NCBI GenBank assembly: GCA_934292725.1
Contig: CAKQXY010000058.1
Location: 1-18,814, forward strand
Reading direction: 5' to 3'
Length of the DNA stretch: 18,814 nucleotides
DNA from: an uncultured Lachnospiraceae bacterium
GTDB lineage: Bacteria > Bacillota > Clostridia > Lachnospirales > Lachnospiraceae
Translations under genes and position numbers: made by a program
Shown: piece after piece, positions 1 to 7,239 of the stretch
How the letters are laid out: each line of letters starts with the position of its first letter
Numbering within the stretch: position 1 is the first letter of the stretch
Notes under the pieces: generated by a model
What the model was told of the DNA's origin: nothing
The model's input: the letters and a program-made list of their open reading frames with translations, nothing else
The model's database searches: none

Positions 1-1322
1 CCTTCGCTGCACACTTTCTCTGTCAGATACTTTAAGTCTCTGGCAAGTGTTGCACTGTCGCAGCTTACATACACGATGCGGTCTGGATGCATAGCTGTGA
101 TGGTGTCTAAAAGTACGCTGTCACAGCCTTTTCTCGGAGGATCTACGACGATAACGTCTGCATGGCGTTCTTCTTTGCTGTCACGCTTTTCGTACCATTC
201 TGGCAGCACTTCTTCTGCCTTTCCAACAAAGAACTCCGTATTGTCAAGACCATTTCGCGCTGCGTTTCCGCGTGCATCCTCAATGGCTGCCGGAATAATC
301 TCGACTCCGTAAACCTTCTTTGCACTGCGCGCCAAAAACAGAGAAATCGTTCCGATTCCGCAATACAGATCCCACACTGTTTCCTGTCCGGTAAGACCAG
401 CAAATTCGAGTGCTTTTTTGTAGAGCACCTCTGTCTGGGACGGATTTACCTGAAAGAAGCTCTGCGGTGAAATCTGGAATGTTACTTCGCCAATCTTATC
501 CTCTAAATATCCCGGTCCAAACAAATTGACAACTTTTTCGCCAAGAATTACATTTGTCTTTTTCTTATTGATATTTAAACATACAGATGTCATACCCTGT
601 ATCTTTAGCAAACGCTCTGTAAGCTTGTCAGCATGAGGCAGACTGTCGTCATTGATAACGAGACATACAAGAATCTGTCCTGTATGAAAGCCCACTCTAA
701 TCAGCGCATGGCGCACAATTCCTGTACCACGTTCTTCATCATATGGCGCAACGTGATACTCCTCCATGAATGACTTGATCTCTCGTATAATGGTCTGATT
801 GATTTCTGGTGCGATCAGACAATCCTCACTGTCAATAATAGTGTGAGTGCGTCCTGCATAAAATCCAGCGCAGATGCCTTCCTTGTCTAAACCAAATGGC
901 ACCTGTGCTTTATTGCGATAACGCCACGGCTTTTCCATGCCAAGCGTCATTGGCACTTCAATATCCTTTAATCCTCCAATGCGTCGCAGATTATTCTCTA
1001 CCTTACGGCGCTTGAACTTTAGCTGTTCCTCATAAGTCATACATTGGAGCGTGCAGCCGCCGCACTGACGTGCGACAGGACACAGCGGCTTTACACGATT
1101 TGGCGATGGCGTGATGATTTCCATCAGGCGTCCATAGCCATAATTCTTTTTGACCTTAATGACACGGACCTTTGCAACATCTCCAATTACCGTATCCTTG
1201 ATAAACAGAGGAAATCCATTCTCCTTGCCAAGCTCACCCTCGCTTATCTTGCCGATGCCTTCACCTTCCACACTTAAATCTTCGATTGTTACAATGTAAT
1301 CCTGATTTTTTTTCACTTCCAT
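1..1322 (-). CDS. rlmD: 23S rRNA (uracil-5-)-methyltransferase RlmD/RumA, C-terminus cut by window edge
   Basis: SAM-dependent enzyme of the RumA/TrmA family, which methylates C5 of a uridine in 23S rRNA. 440 complete codons are visible; the gene runs off the window start, probably lacking only the last few tens of residues. An N-terminal TRAM-like region (about 5-65) is followed by the iron-sulfur cysteines C81, C87, C90 and C168. The SAM-binding motif DLYCGIGTISLF lies at 318-329, DPPRKGCD at 394-401, and the catalytic-cysteine motif YVSCDSATLARDL (C421) at 418-430. The ATG at 1322 is preceded by GGAG four bases upstream, a tight spacing; the in-frame GTG four codons... near residue 3 is a less likely alternative. 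It starts 22 bp after yhaM ends, so it is probably cotranscribed. The family is certain; the exact target uridine (RlmD versus RlmCD specificity) is inferred. Confidence 0.95.
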   Translation of the reverse strand, partial: MEVKKNQDYIVTIEDLSVEGEGIGKISEGELGKENGFPLFIKDTVIGDVAKVRVIKVKKNYGYGRLMEIITPSPNRVKPLCPVARQCGGCTLQCMTYEEQLKFKRRKVENNLRRIGGLKDIEVPMTLGMEKPWRYRNKAQVPFGLDKEGICAGFYAGRTHTIIDSEDCLIAPEINQTIIREIKSFMEEYHVAPYDEERGTGIVRHALIRVGFHTGQILVCLVINDDSLPHADKLTERLLKIQGMTSVCLNINKKKTNVILGEKVVNLFGPGYLEDKIGEVTFQISPQSFFQVNPSQTEVLYKKALEFAGLTGQETVWDLYCGIGTISLFLARSAKKVYGVEIIPAAIEDARGNAARNGLDNTEFFVGKAEEVLPEWYEKRDSKEERHADVIVVDPPRKGCDSVLLDTITAMHPDRIVYVSCDSATLARDLKYLTEKVCSE

Positions 1323-1344
1323 ACTTCTCCAACTCTTTTTCTTG

Positions 1345-2283
1345 TTACTGCAATACTGTTTTCTTAATATTGCTGTCCATTAAACGGTTAAATCCAATCC
1401 ACTCACCTGGTGTTGCTGATGCAAGCTGCTCCTTCATAATTTCAAGCTTTGCATCTGCATTATCTGCGAAATTAAGCGCTGCTGCCTCAATGATAGCAGG
1501 CTTTTTCGGTGAACCATACTCAAACTCACCGTGATGTGCTAAAATACAATGCTTTAACTCAGATGCCAATACTGGCGGAAAGCCCGGAATCTCACGGATA
1601 TGACTTCCAATCATTTCAACTCCCATTACAATGTGACCAAGCAGCTGACCATCATCTGTGTAGTCATTTTCTGGGAAATCAGACAGCTCATTTACCTTTC
1701 CAATATCATGGAACATAGCTGCAGTCAAAAGCATATCACGATTGATCATTGGGTAAAGCGTGCAAAAGAAATCACAAATCTTAGTAACAGACAAAGTATG
1801 CTCAAGAAGACCACCGATAAAGCCATGATGAACAGACTTTGCTGCTGAATGCTGGCAGAAATTCTTTACAAACTCCTTATCACCAAAAAAGCTCAGAAGA
1901 AGTGCATGCAGATGCGGCTCCTTAACCTTCTGAATAAAGCCATCAAGCTCCTTAAACATTACAGCCGGATCTTTTTCAGAAACTGGGAAATAATCCTTCT
2001 GATCATATTCGCCCTCTTTTGCCTTGCGAATGCGGCGGCAATTTAACTGCAGACTGCCATTAAACAAAGTGACATCACCATCAATTTTAATAAAGTCAAG
2101 ATTTTCAAAATGCTCAATTGCACCAGACAGCTCCCATACCTTGCCATCAAGCACACCTGTTTTATCCTGCAAAGTCAGCGAATAATATGTCTTTCCTGCC
2201 TTTGTCGTTGCAATCGTTTTATTTTTACAGAAAAAAATCTGCGACAGGCGTTCTCCCTCACGCAGTTCCTGAATATATTTCAT
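1345..2283 (-). CDS. yhaM: 3'-5' exoribonuclease YhaM family (OB-fold plus HD domain)
   Basis: Cytoplasmic metal-dependent 3'-5' exoribonuclease of the B. subtilis YhaM/CBF1 family, involved in RNA turnover. Its 312 aa match the usual length of about 314. An N-terminal OB-fold-like nucleic-acid-binding region spans about 15-90. The HD phosphohydrolase core follows: HHGFIGGLLEH (152-162), FHDIGK (191-196), H217, AHHGEFEYGSPKKP (249-262) and NFADNADA (271-278), which together supply the metal ligands. A good Shine-Dalgarno (GAGAGGT) precedes the ATG. A promoter with TTTACA, 17 bp, TATAAT lies upstream (2345-2373), and the leader begins with a GGGGA/TCCCC dyad. It is followed 22 bp later by rlmD, making a small RNA-metabolism operon. 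Function is assigned by family; nothing in the sequence is anomalous. Confidence 0.93.
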   Translation of the reverse strand: MKYIQELREGERLSQIFFCKNKTIATTKAGKTYYSLTLQDKTGVLDGKVWELSGAIEHFENLDFIKIDGDVTLFNGSLQLNCRRIRKAKEGEYDQKDYFPVSEKDPAVMFKELDGFIQKVKEPHLHALLLSFFGDKEFVKNFCQHSAAKSVHHGFIGGLLEHTLSVTKICDFFCTLYPMINRDMLLTAAMFHDIGKVNELSDFPENDYTDDGQLLGHIVMGVEMIGSHIREIPGFPPVLASELKHCILAHHGEFEYGSPKKPAIIEAAALNFADNADAKLEIMKEQLASATPGEWIGFNRLMDSNIKKTVLQ

Positions 2284-2321
2284 AATCTTTTACCTCTCTC
2301 ACTTTTTTGATACTTATTTAA

Positions 2322-2334
2322 GGGGATTATCCCC
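2322..2334. promoter_or_regulatory. GGGGA-TTA-TCCCC dyad at the yhaM transcription start
   Basis: A perfect 5-bp inverted repeat with a 3-nt centre lies just downstream of the predicted yhaM start site (about 2338). It could be a repressor operator or a small 5' hairpin that stabilises the mRNA. No regulator can be named. Confidence 0.35.
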
Positions 2335-2344
2335 CTTTTATCTT

Positions 2345-2373
2345 ATTATAAACAACTTCGCAATGCTTGTAAA
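2345..2373 (-). promoter_or_regulatory. Promoter for yhaM-rlmD
   Basis: On the minus strand, TTTACA (2368-2373) and TATAAT (2345-2350) are separated by exactly 17 bp. The predicted start is near 2338, giving a leader of about 55 nt before the yhaM ATG. Confidence 0.7.
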
Positions 2374-2460
2374 TGCTTTTGCAAGTAAAAAAAATGTGGT
2401 TTTTCTTTTTCCTCTGTAGTATACTAAAGTTGCCTGTAAACCAGGATCAGCGAAAGTTTC

Positions 2461-2489
2461 TTGCACTTTATTGTATTTTTTATTATACT
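2461..2489 (+). promoter_or_regulatory. Promoter for mutS2
   Basis: TTGCAC (2461-2466) and TATACT (2484-2489) are separated by 17 bp. The predicted start is near 2496, giving a leader of about 26 nt. The spacer overlaps the first copy of a 16-bp direct repeat. Confidence 0.65.
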
Positions 2490-2508
2490 TCTATTGTATT
2501 TTTTATTA
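2470..2508. repeat. Perfect 16-bp direct repeat in the mutS2 promoter
   Basis: ATTGTATTTTTTATTA occurs at 2470-2485 and again at 2493-2508, a period of 23 bp. The first copy fills the -35/-10 spacer and the second spans the predicted start site. It is AT-rich, so slippage or chance duplication is possible, but 16 identical bases placed this way may be regulatory. Confidence 0.6.
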
Positions 2509-2521
2509 AGGGGAAAAATTT

Positions 2522-4921
2522 ATGAATCAAAAAGCTTTATCAACACTTGAATATACAAAAATAATCGCCCAGCTTGAGGAATATGCGTCTACCTCGATGG
2601 GCAAAAAGCGCTGTCGCGAACTCGTTCCAATGAATGACCTTCAAGAGATCAAAACAGCGCAGTCACAGACAAGCGATGCACTGGCGCGCATTCTTCGAAA
2701 GGGAAGCATCTCATTTTCCGGTGCAAAGGATATACGCGACTCACTTCTTCGTTTGAAGGTTGGCTCATCATTAAGCATCGCTGAGCTTTTGCGTGTAAGC
2801 GCACTTCTTCGCGTTGCACTTCGCGCAAGCGACTATGGCAAGCGTGACCATGAACCTGGCGAGGAGGACGATGCACTTGACGCAATGTTTCGTGAGCTTT
2901 CACCTGTCGTTTCTCTTGCCAAGGAAATTGACCGCTGTATCCTCTCTGAGGAGGAGATCGCTGATGATGCAAGTAACGGACTTCGCTCTGTGCGCCGTGC
3001 CATGAAAACTGCTGCCGAGAAGATCCGCACGCAGTTAAACAGTCTCGTTGTAAACTCACGTACTTATCTGCAGGATGGCGTTATCACAATGAGAAATGGC
3101 CGTTACTGTGTACCTGTAAAGGCTGAGCATAAATCAAACGTGCCAGGAATGGTACATGACCAAAGCTCTAGTGGTTCTACCATTTTTGTCGAGCCATTAA
3201 GCGTTGTCAAACTGAATAATGAGCTTCGCGAATTAGAAATCCGTGAACAAAAGGAAATCGAAGCTGTTCTTGCAGCTCTAAGCAATCAGACATGTGATCA
3301 TTTAGATGAGCTGACACTTGATCTTGAGCTTATCGGAGAGCTTGATTTTATCTTTGCAAAGGCTGCTCTCTCCCGCCATTACCGCGGCTGTGAGCCAAGA
3401 TTAAATAAAGATGGCATCATCCGTCTGAAAAATGCGCGTCATCCACTTCTTGATCCGCACCGCGTTGTACCTATTACACTTACGCTCGGTGAAAACTTTG
3501 ATCTTCTAATCGTTACCGGACCAAATACTGGTGGTAAAACTGTTTCATTAAAGACAGTTGGTCTTCTGACACTTATGGGTCTTGCCGGACTTCACGTACC
3601 GGCTGCTGAAGGAACAACTCTAAGCGTCTTTACTGAGGTTTACGCAGACATTGGCGATGAGCAGAGCATTGAGCAGAATTTAAGTACCTTCTCATCTCAT
3701 ATGACAAACACCGTTAAATTCTTAGACAAGGCTGATAAGGATTCTCTGGTTCTGTTTGATGAGCTTGGCGCTGGTACCGACCCTGTTGAGGGTGCTGCAC
3801 TTGCAATGGCAATTTTATCCTTCCTCCACAACATGAAGGTTCGCACAATGGCCACTACACATTACAGCGAATTAAAGCTTTTTGCTCTTTCTACTCCTGG
3901 TGTCGAAAATGCCAGCTGTGAATTTAACGTGGAAACACTTCGTCCGACATACCGTCTGTTAGTCGGCATTCCAGGAAAGAGTAACGCTTTTGCAATTTCA
4001 AGAAAGCTTGGTCTTCCAGAATTTATTATTGACGATGCTAAAAAGCATATCGACAGTCAGGATGAGAGCTTTGAGGATGTAATCTCTAATCTTGAGGCTT
4101 CACGCGTCCAAATGGAGCAGGATAAAGAACAAATTGCGGCTTATAAAGAGGAAATGGAGTCTCTTAAGAAGCAGCTTTCTGCCCAGAAAGAAAAGCTTGA
4201 GCAGCAAAAGGCAAAAATCTTACAGGATGCCAACGAAAAAGCACGCAAGGTTCTTCAGGATGCCAAAGATTACGCTGATGAGACTATACGAATTATCAAT
4301 AAAAAGACTGATGGAGGCGAGGTTAGCCGTCTGCTTGAGGAAGAACGTACTAAGCTTCGTACTAAGCTTGATAAGACAGCATCAAAGGCACAGATTTCAC
4401 AGCCAAAGGCTTCTCCATCTAAAAAGCCAGACGCTAAAAAGCTTAAGCTTGGTGATGCCGTTAAGGTAGTTTCTCTCAATCTTCGTGGTATTGTAAGTTC
4501 TCTTCCGAATGCAAGAGGAGATTTGTTTGTCCAGATGGGTATTCTTCGTTCTCAGGTCAATATTAATGATTTGGAGCTGATTGATGAGCAGACTATTTCT
4601 GGTGACGGCGTACCTGCAATGCGCACAAAACAAAAGGGCAATGGAAGCGGCAAGATTCGTATGTCAAAATCTGCCTCTGTTTCTCCTGAAATCAATCTGA
4701 TTGGAAAAACAGTTGATGAGGCAATTCCAGAACTTGACAAATATCTCGATGATGCTTATCTGGCACATCTTGAAAAGGTTCGTGTCGTACACGGACGCGG
4801 TACAGGTGCCCTTCGAAATGGTGTTCATCAGCATCTGCGCAAGCTCAAATATGTAAAGTCCTTCCATTTAGGGGAATTTGGTGAGGGCGACAGTGGTGTT
4901 ACCATTGTTACTTTTAAGTAA
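2522..4921 (+). CDS. mutS2: MutS2 / RqcU family ATPase with C-terminal Smr domain
   Basis: Member of the bacterial MutS2 family. Family members suppress homologous recombination in some species. In B. subtilis the protein (RqcU) acts on collided ribosomes in ribosome rescue, which would place it in translation quality control. At 799 aa it is full length (family about 780-790). The order is: N-terminal MutS lever/clamp region (about 1-290); Walker A GPNTGGKT at 333-340; Walker B LVLFDELGAGTDP at 409-421; a long charged coiled coil (about 515-610); and the Smr domain (about 720-799) with INLIGKT at 724-730 and HGRGTGALR at 757-765. The start is set by AAGGGG eight bases upstream of the ATG. 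An orphan response regulator begins 21 bp downstream, so the two are probably cotranscribed. Confidence 0.97.
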   Translation: MNQKALSTLEYTKIIAQLEEYASTSMGKKRCRELVPMNDLQEIKTAQSQTSDALARILRKGSISFSGAKDIRDSLLRLKVGSSLSIAELLRVSALLRVALRASDYGKRDHEPGEEDDALDAMFRELSPVVSLAKEIDRCILSEEEIADDASNGLRSVRRAMKTAAEKIRTQLNSLVVNSRTYLQDGVITMRNGRYCVPVKAEHKSNVPGMVHDQSSSGSTIFVEPLSVVKLNNELRELEIREQKEIEAVLAALSNQTCDHLDELTLDLELIGELDFIFAKAALSRHYRGCEPRLNKDGIIRLKNARHPLLDPHRVVPITLTLGENFDLLIVTGPNTGGKTVSLKTVGLLTLMGLAGLHVPAAEGTTLSVFTEVYADIGDEQSIEQNLSTFSSHMTNTVKFLDKADKDSLVLFDELGAGTDPVEGAALAMAILSFLHNMKVRTMATTHYSELKLFALSTPGVENASCEFNVETLRPTYRLLVGIPGKSNAFAISRKLGLPEFIIDDAKKHIDSQDESFEDVISNLEASRVQMEQDKEQIAAYKEEMESLKKQLSAQKEKLEQQKAKILQDANEKARKVLQDAKDYADETIRIINKKTDGGEVSRLLEEERTKLRTKLDKTASKAQISQPKASPSKKPDAKKLKLGDAVKVVSLNLRGIVSSLPNARGDLFVQMGILRSQVNINDLELIDEQTISGDGVPAMRTKQKGNGSGKIRMSKSASVSPEINLIGKTVDEAIPELDKYLDDAYLAHLEKVRVVHGRGTGALRNGVHQHLRKLKYVKSFHLGEFGEGDSGVTIVTFK

Positions 4922-4942
4922 GAAAAAGAGAGGGGAATAAAT

Positions 4943-5701
4943 ATGATCAACCATGAATTCGACATTATTCGTGTCTTAATTGCCAGCCAGGATGATGCAA
5001 TGATTAAAAAGCTCATCTTGTGCCTGACAGAAAATGCATATGAAACAGTCACAGTTAACAATAAAACTGATGCAAGAAAAAATCTGCTTTCCTTTCAGCC
5101 GCATATTCTGCTGCTAGACCGTCAGATTCCAACTATGAATAGTCTTGATTTATGCCGTGAATTTCACAATGCCTGCAATATTCCGATTTTAATGCTGTCT
5201 AATGATGATAATATCGTCGATAAGGTGCTTTCTCTTGAAATTGGATGTGATGATTTTATGACAAAAGACTTTGATTCACGTGAGCTTATTGCTCGTATAC
5301 GTGCAATTGTCCGCCGTTCCCATTCAAACATGCCAGACTTTTCTACATTGTCTGGCACATCACCGTCAGCTGACAGCGATTCTTCAGCCAAATGTATTAC
5401 ATTCCCTGGCCTTGTTATCAATCTGACCAATTATTCGGTCAGCTACCGCGGTGCTACAATTGAAATGCCGCCGCGCGAACTAGAGCTTTTATATTTTTTA
5501 GCCTCCTCACCTAATCAGGTGTTTACAAGAGAACAGCTTCTTGATCATGTGTGGGGCTATGAGTATGTAGGCGATACCCGCACGGTAGATGTCCATATTA
5601 AACGCCTGCGCGCAAAGCTTCCAGGCAAAAACAGCTGGTCTATCGCTACCGTATGGGGAGTCGGCTACAAATTTCAGACAAAACCTGCAAAAAGCGAATA
5701 A
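4943..5701 (+). CDS. OmpR/PhoB-type response regulator, no adjacent kinase
   Basis: DNA-binding two-component response regulator of 252 aa. In the receiver domain (about 9-124), the acidic pair is D17/D18, the phospho-acceptor is D59 (in HILLLDRQIP), the switch Ser is S86 and the conserved Lys is K108. The usual KP dipeptide after the lysine is KD here (MTKDF). A Ser/Asp-rich linker (about 125-150) leads to an OmpR/PhoB winged helix (about 152-245) with RELELLYFLASSPNQVFTRE and the recognition-helix region DTRTVDVHIKRLRAKL (211-226). An AGAGGGG Shine-Dalgarno precedes the ATG. No histidine kinase gene is in the window. It follows mutS2 by 21 bp and its stop lies 3 bp from the stop of convergent trmL. 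Targets are unknown. Confidence 0.92.
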   Translation: MINHEFDIIRVLIASQDDAMIKKLILCLTENAYETVTVNNKTDARKNLLSFQPHILLLDRQIPTMNSLDLCREFHNACNIPILMLSNDDNIVDKVLSLEIGCDDFMTKDFDSRELIARIRAIVRRSHSNMPDFSTLSGTSPSADSDSSAKCITFPGLVINLTNYSVSYRGATIEMPPRELELLYFLASSPNQVFTREQLLDHVWGYEYVGDTRTVDVHIKRLRAKLPGKNSWSIATVWGVGYKFQTKPAKSE

Positions 5702-5704
5702 TTT

Positions 5705-6214
5705 TTACTCGTTTGGATGATTCCAGTGCAGACGATGAAGCTCACCATTTAACTGCATACTTGCAAAATGATTCTGGCGAAGTGCCTCATACAGCACAAT
5801 CGCAACGGAATTTGATAAATTCAAGGAACGAATCTGTGGATTCATTGGAATGCGAAAACACTGGTCTTCATAGTCAAGCAATATCTCTTCCGGGATTCCA
5901 GCGCTCTCCTTTCCAAACATCAGATACGCATCCTCATCATACTGGGCATCACTATATACGTGATGTCCTTTTGTTGTTGCCAAATACAGCTTTTTAGATG
6001 CATCTGGATTTTTCTCAAGAAAATCATTGAAATTTTCATAAACGCGCACATCAAGATGCTGCCAATAATCAAGGCCTGCTCTTTTTAATGCCTTCTCATC
6101 GAGTGAAAAACCAAGCGGCTTAATCAGGTGAAGTGTTGTTCCTGTTGCCACACATGTTCTTCCAATATTTCCTGTATTTGCCGGGATCTCCGGCTCCAAT
6201 AATACTACATTCAT
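5705..6214 (-). CDS. trmL: tRNA (cytidine(34)-2'-O)-methyltransferase TrmL
   Basis: SPOUT-class SAM-dependent methyltransferase that 2'-O-methylates the wobble nucleotide of certain leucine tRNAs. Its 169 aa are standard for the single-domain TrmL/YibK (CspR) type. Motif 1 is PANTGNIGRT (11-20). The knotted SAM-binding region follows with FGKESAGIP (100-108) and IPMNPQIRSLNLSNS (122-136), continuing as an alpha helix to about 147. An AAAGG Shine-Dalgarno sits eight bases upstream of the ATG. It is the last gene of a minus-strand run, starting 17 bp after the HypE-like gene ends. It converges on the OmpR-type regulator with almost no intergenic DNA. Confidence 0.95.
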   Translation of the reverse strand: MNVVLLEPEIPANTGNIGRTCVATGTTLHLIKPLGFSLDEKALKRAGLDYWQHLDVRVYENFNDFLEKNPDASKKLYLATTKGHHVYSDAQYDEDAYLMFGKESAGIPEEILLDYEDQCFRIPMNPQIRSLNLSNSVAIVLYEALRQNHFASMQLNGELHRLHWNHPNE

Positions 6215-6231
6215 ACTATTTGCCTTTCTTC

Positions 6232-7221
6232 TTACTTTCTAATACGCACAAGCTCATCCTGCGCAGGTTTGTCAAGATATCTAACTTCATCATCTCTGCG
6301 AATCACACGTGCGTTTTCTTTTGTTACCTGACCAATCACAACACAGCTAACTCCTACCTTTGCAAGTGCAGCACACACCTTTTCCGGCTGCATTGAAGAT
6401 ATAAGACATGCACCATCTCCCATCAGCTGATAAGGATTTATGCCATAAAACTCACTGATTTCAACTGATTCCTGACGAATAGGAATCTTTCGCATGTCTA
6501 TGTCTAGTCCTGCACCGATGCCATCTGCATAATTCCAAAGTGCGTTTAAAACACCGCCCTCCTGAATTGGATATATACAAGCATCAATATCCTCAAGAGC
6601 TTCTTTTACAAGGCGAATACTAAGTGTGTCCAAAAACTGCTGTGCCTGACGTATAAAGCCCTGTGTATACTGCTTTGTCAGTGCGTCTTCTCCGTAAGCT
6701 GCAAGCAGTCCAATTCCTGCCATTCCCGCATGACCTGCCATGCAAAGTGTACTTCCTGCCTGAAGTGTTTTGTTCTGATTTTTGTCGTCATTATCTGTTA
6801 AGTCAGCGTTAGCATATCCAACTGCTGTAACTGATATGACTGCCTTTTGCACGAAGCTGCTGACGCTTGCTGTCACTAAACCAAGCTTGACTGCTTCTTT
6901 CTGACACAAGGCAGCTATATAACCAGTTAACTCTGCCATAAATTCTTCTTCGCTGTCTTCTGGCCAAAGAAAGCTGACATTTACAAGCTTCGTACATCCA
7001 CGCTGCGCAAAAACTGTATTGCATGCTCTGTAAAATGCAAGTGCGACATCCTCTTTTGCCGAAATTGTCATCATTGCTTCTGAGACAATCTCCTTTTTTT
7101 CATGGCAAATCACTGCGCAATCATAATTTTGTGCAAAGCCTTCTTCCAGCTTTTGCACTCTTTTAATTGGACGTACAATGCTTCTTTGCTGCGCATTATA
7201 CGAATATCTTCCTGTTCGCAT
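6232..7221 (-). CDS. HypE/PurM-like AIR synthase-related protein
   Basis: A member of the AIR-synthase (PurM/HypE/ThiL/SelD) ATP-binding superfamily, 329 aa, role unknown. The C-terminal half is recognisable: GGVLNALWNYADGIGAGLDI at 222-241, KIPIRQESVEISEFYGINPY at 245-264 and MGDGACLI at 267-274. These closely follow HypE, the hydrogenase maturation factor that makes thiocyanate from carbamoyl groups. HypE needs a C-terminal cysteine (usually ending RIC); this protein ends ELVRIRK and has no terminal cysteine. No other hyp gene is nearby, so a hydrogenase role is unlikely. The N-terminal half (about 60-140) is more diverged. AGGAAGG precedes the ATG. It lies between a VanW-family gene (18 bp upstream) and trmL (17 bp downstream), so all three are probably one transcript. 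Superfamily assignment is firm; substrate is unknown. Confidence 0.8.
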   Translation of the reverse strand: MRTGRYSYNAQQRSIVRPIKRVQKLEEGFAQNYDCAVICHEKKEIVSEAMMTISAKEDVALAFYRACNTVFAQRGCTKLVNVSFLWPEDSEEEFMAELTGYIAALCQKEAVKLGLVTASVSSFVQKAVISVTAVGYANADLTDNDDKNQNKTLQAGSTLCMAGHAGMAGIGLLAAYGEDALTKQYTQGFIRQAQQFLDTLSIRLVKEALEDIDACIYPIQEGGVLNALWNYADGIGAGLDIDMRKIPIRQESVEISEFYGINPYQLMGDGACLISSMQPEKVCAALAKVGVSCVVIGQVTKENARVIRRDDEVRYLDKPAQDELVRIRK

Positions 7222-7239
7222 ATCTTTTGCCCTTCCTAT

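Noticed and set aside
76..470. Small plus-strand frames at the window start
   Set aside because: They are antisense to the well-supported rlmD frame, which explains the whole region.
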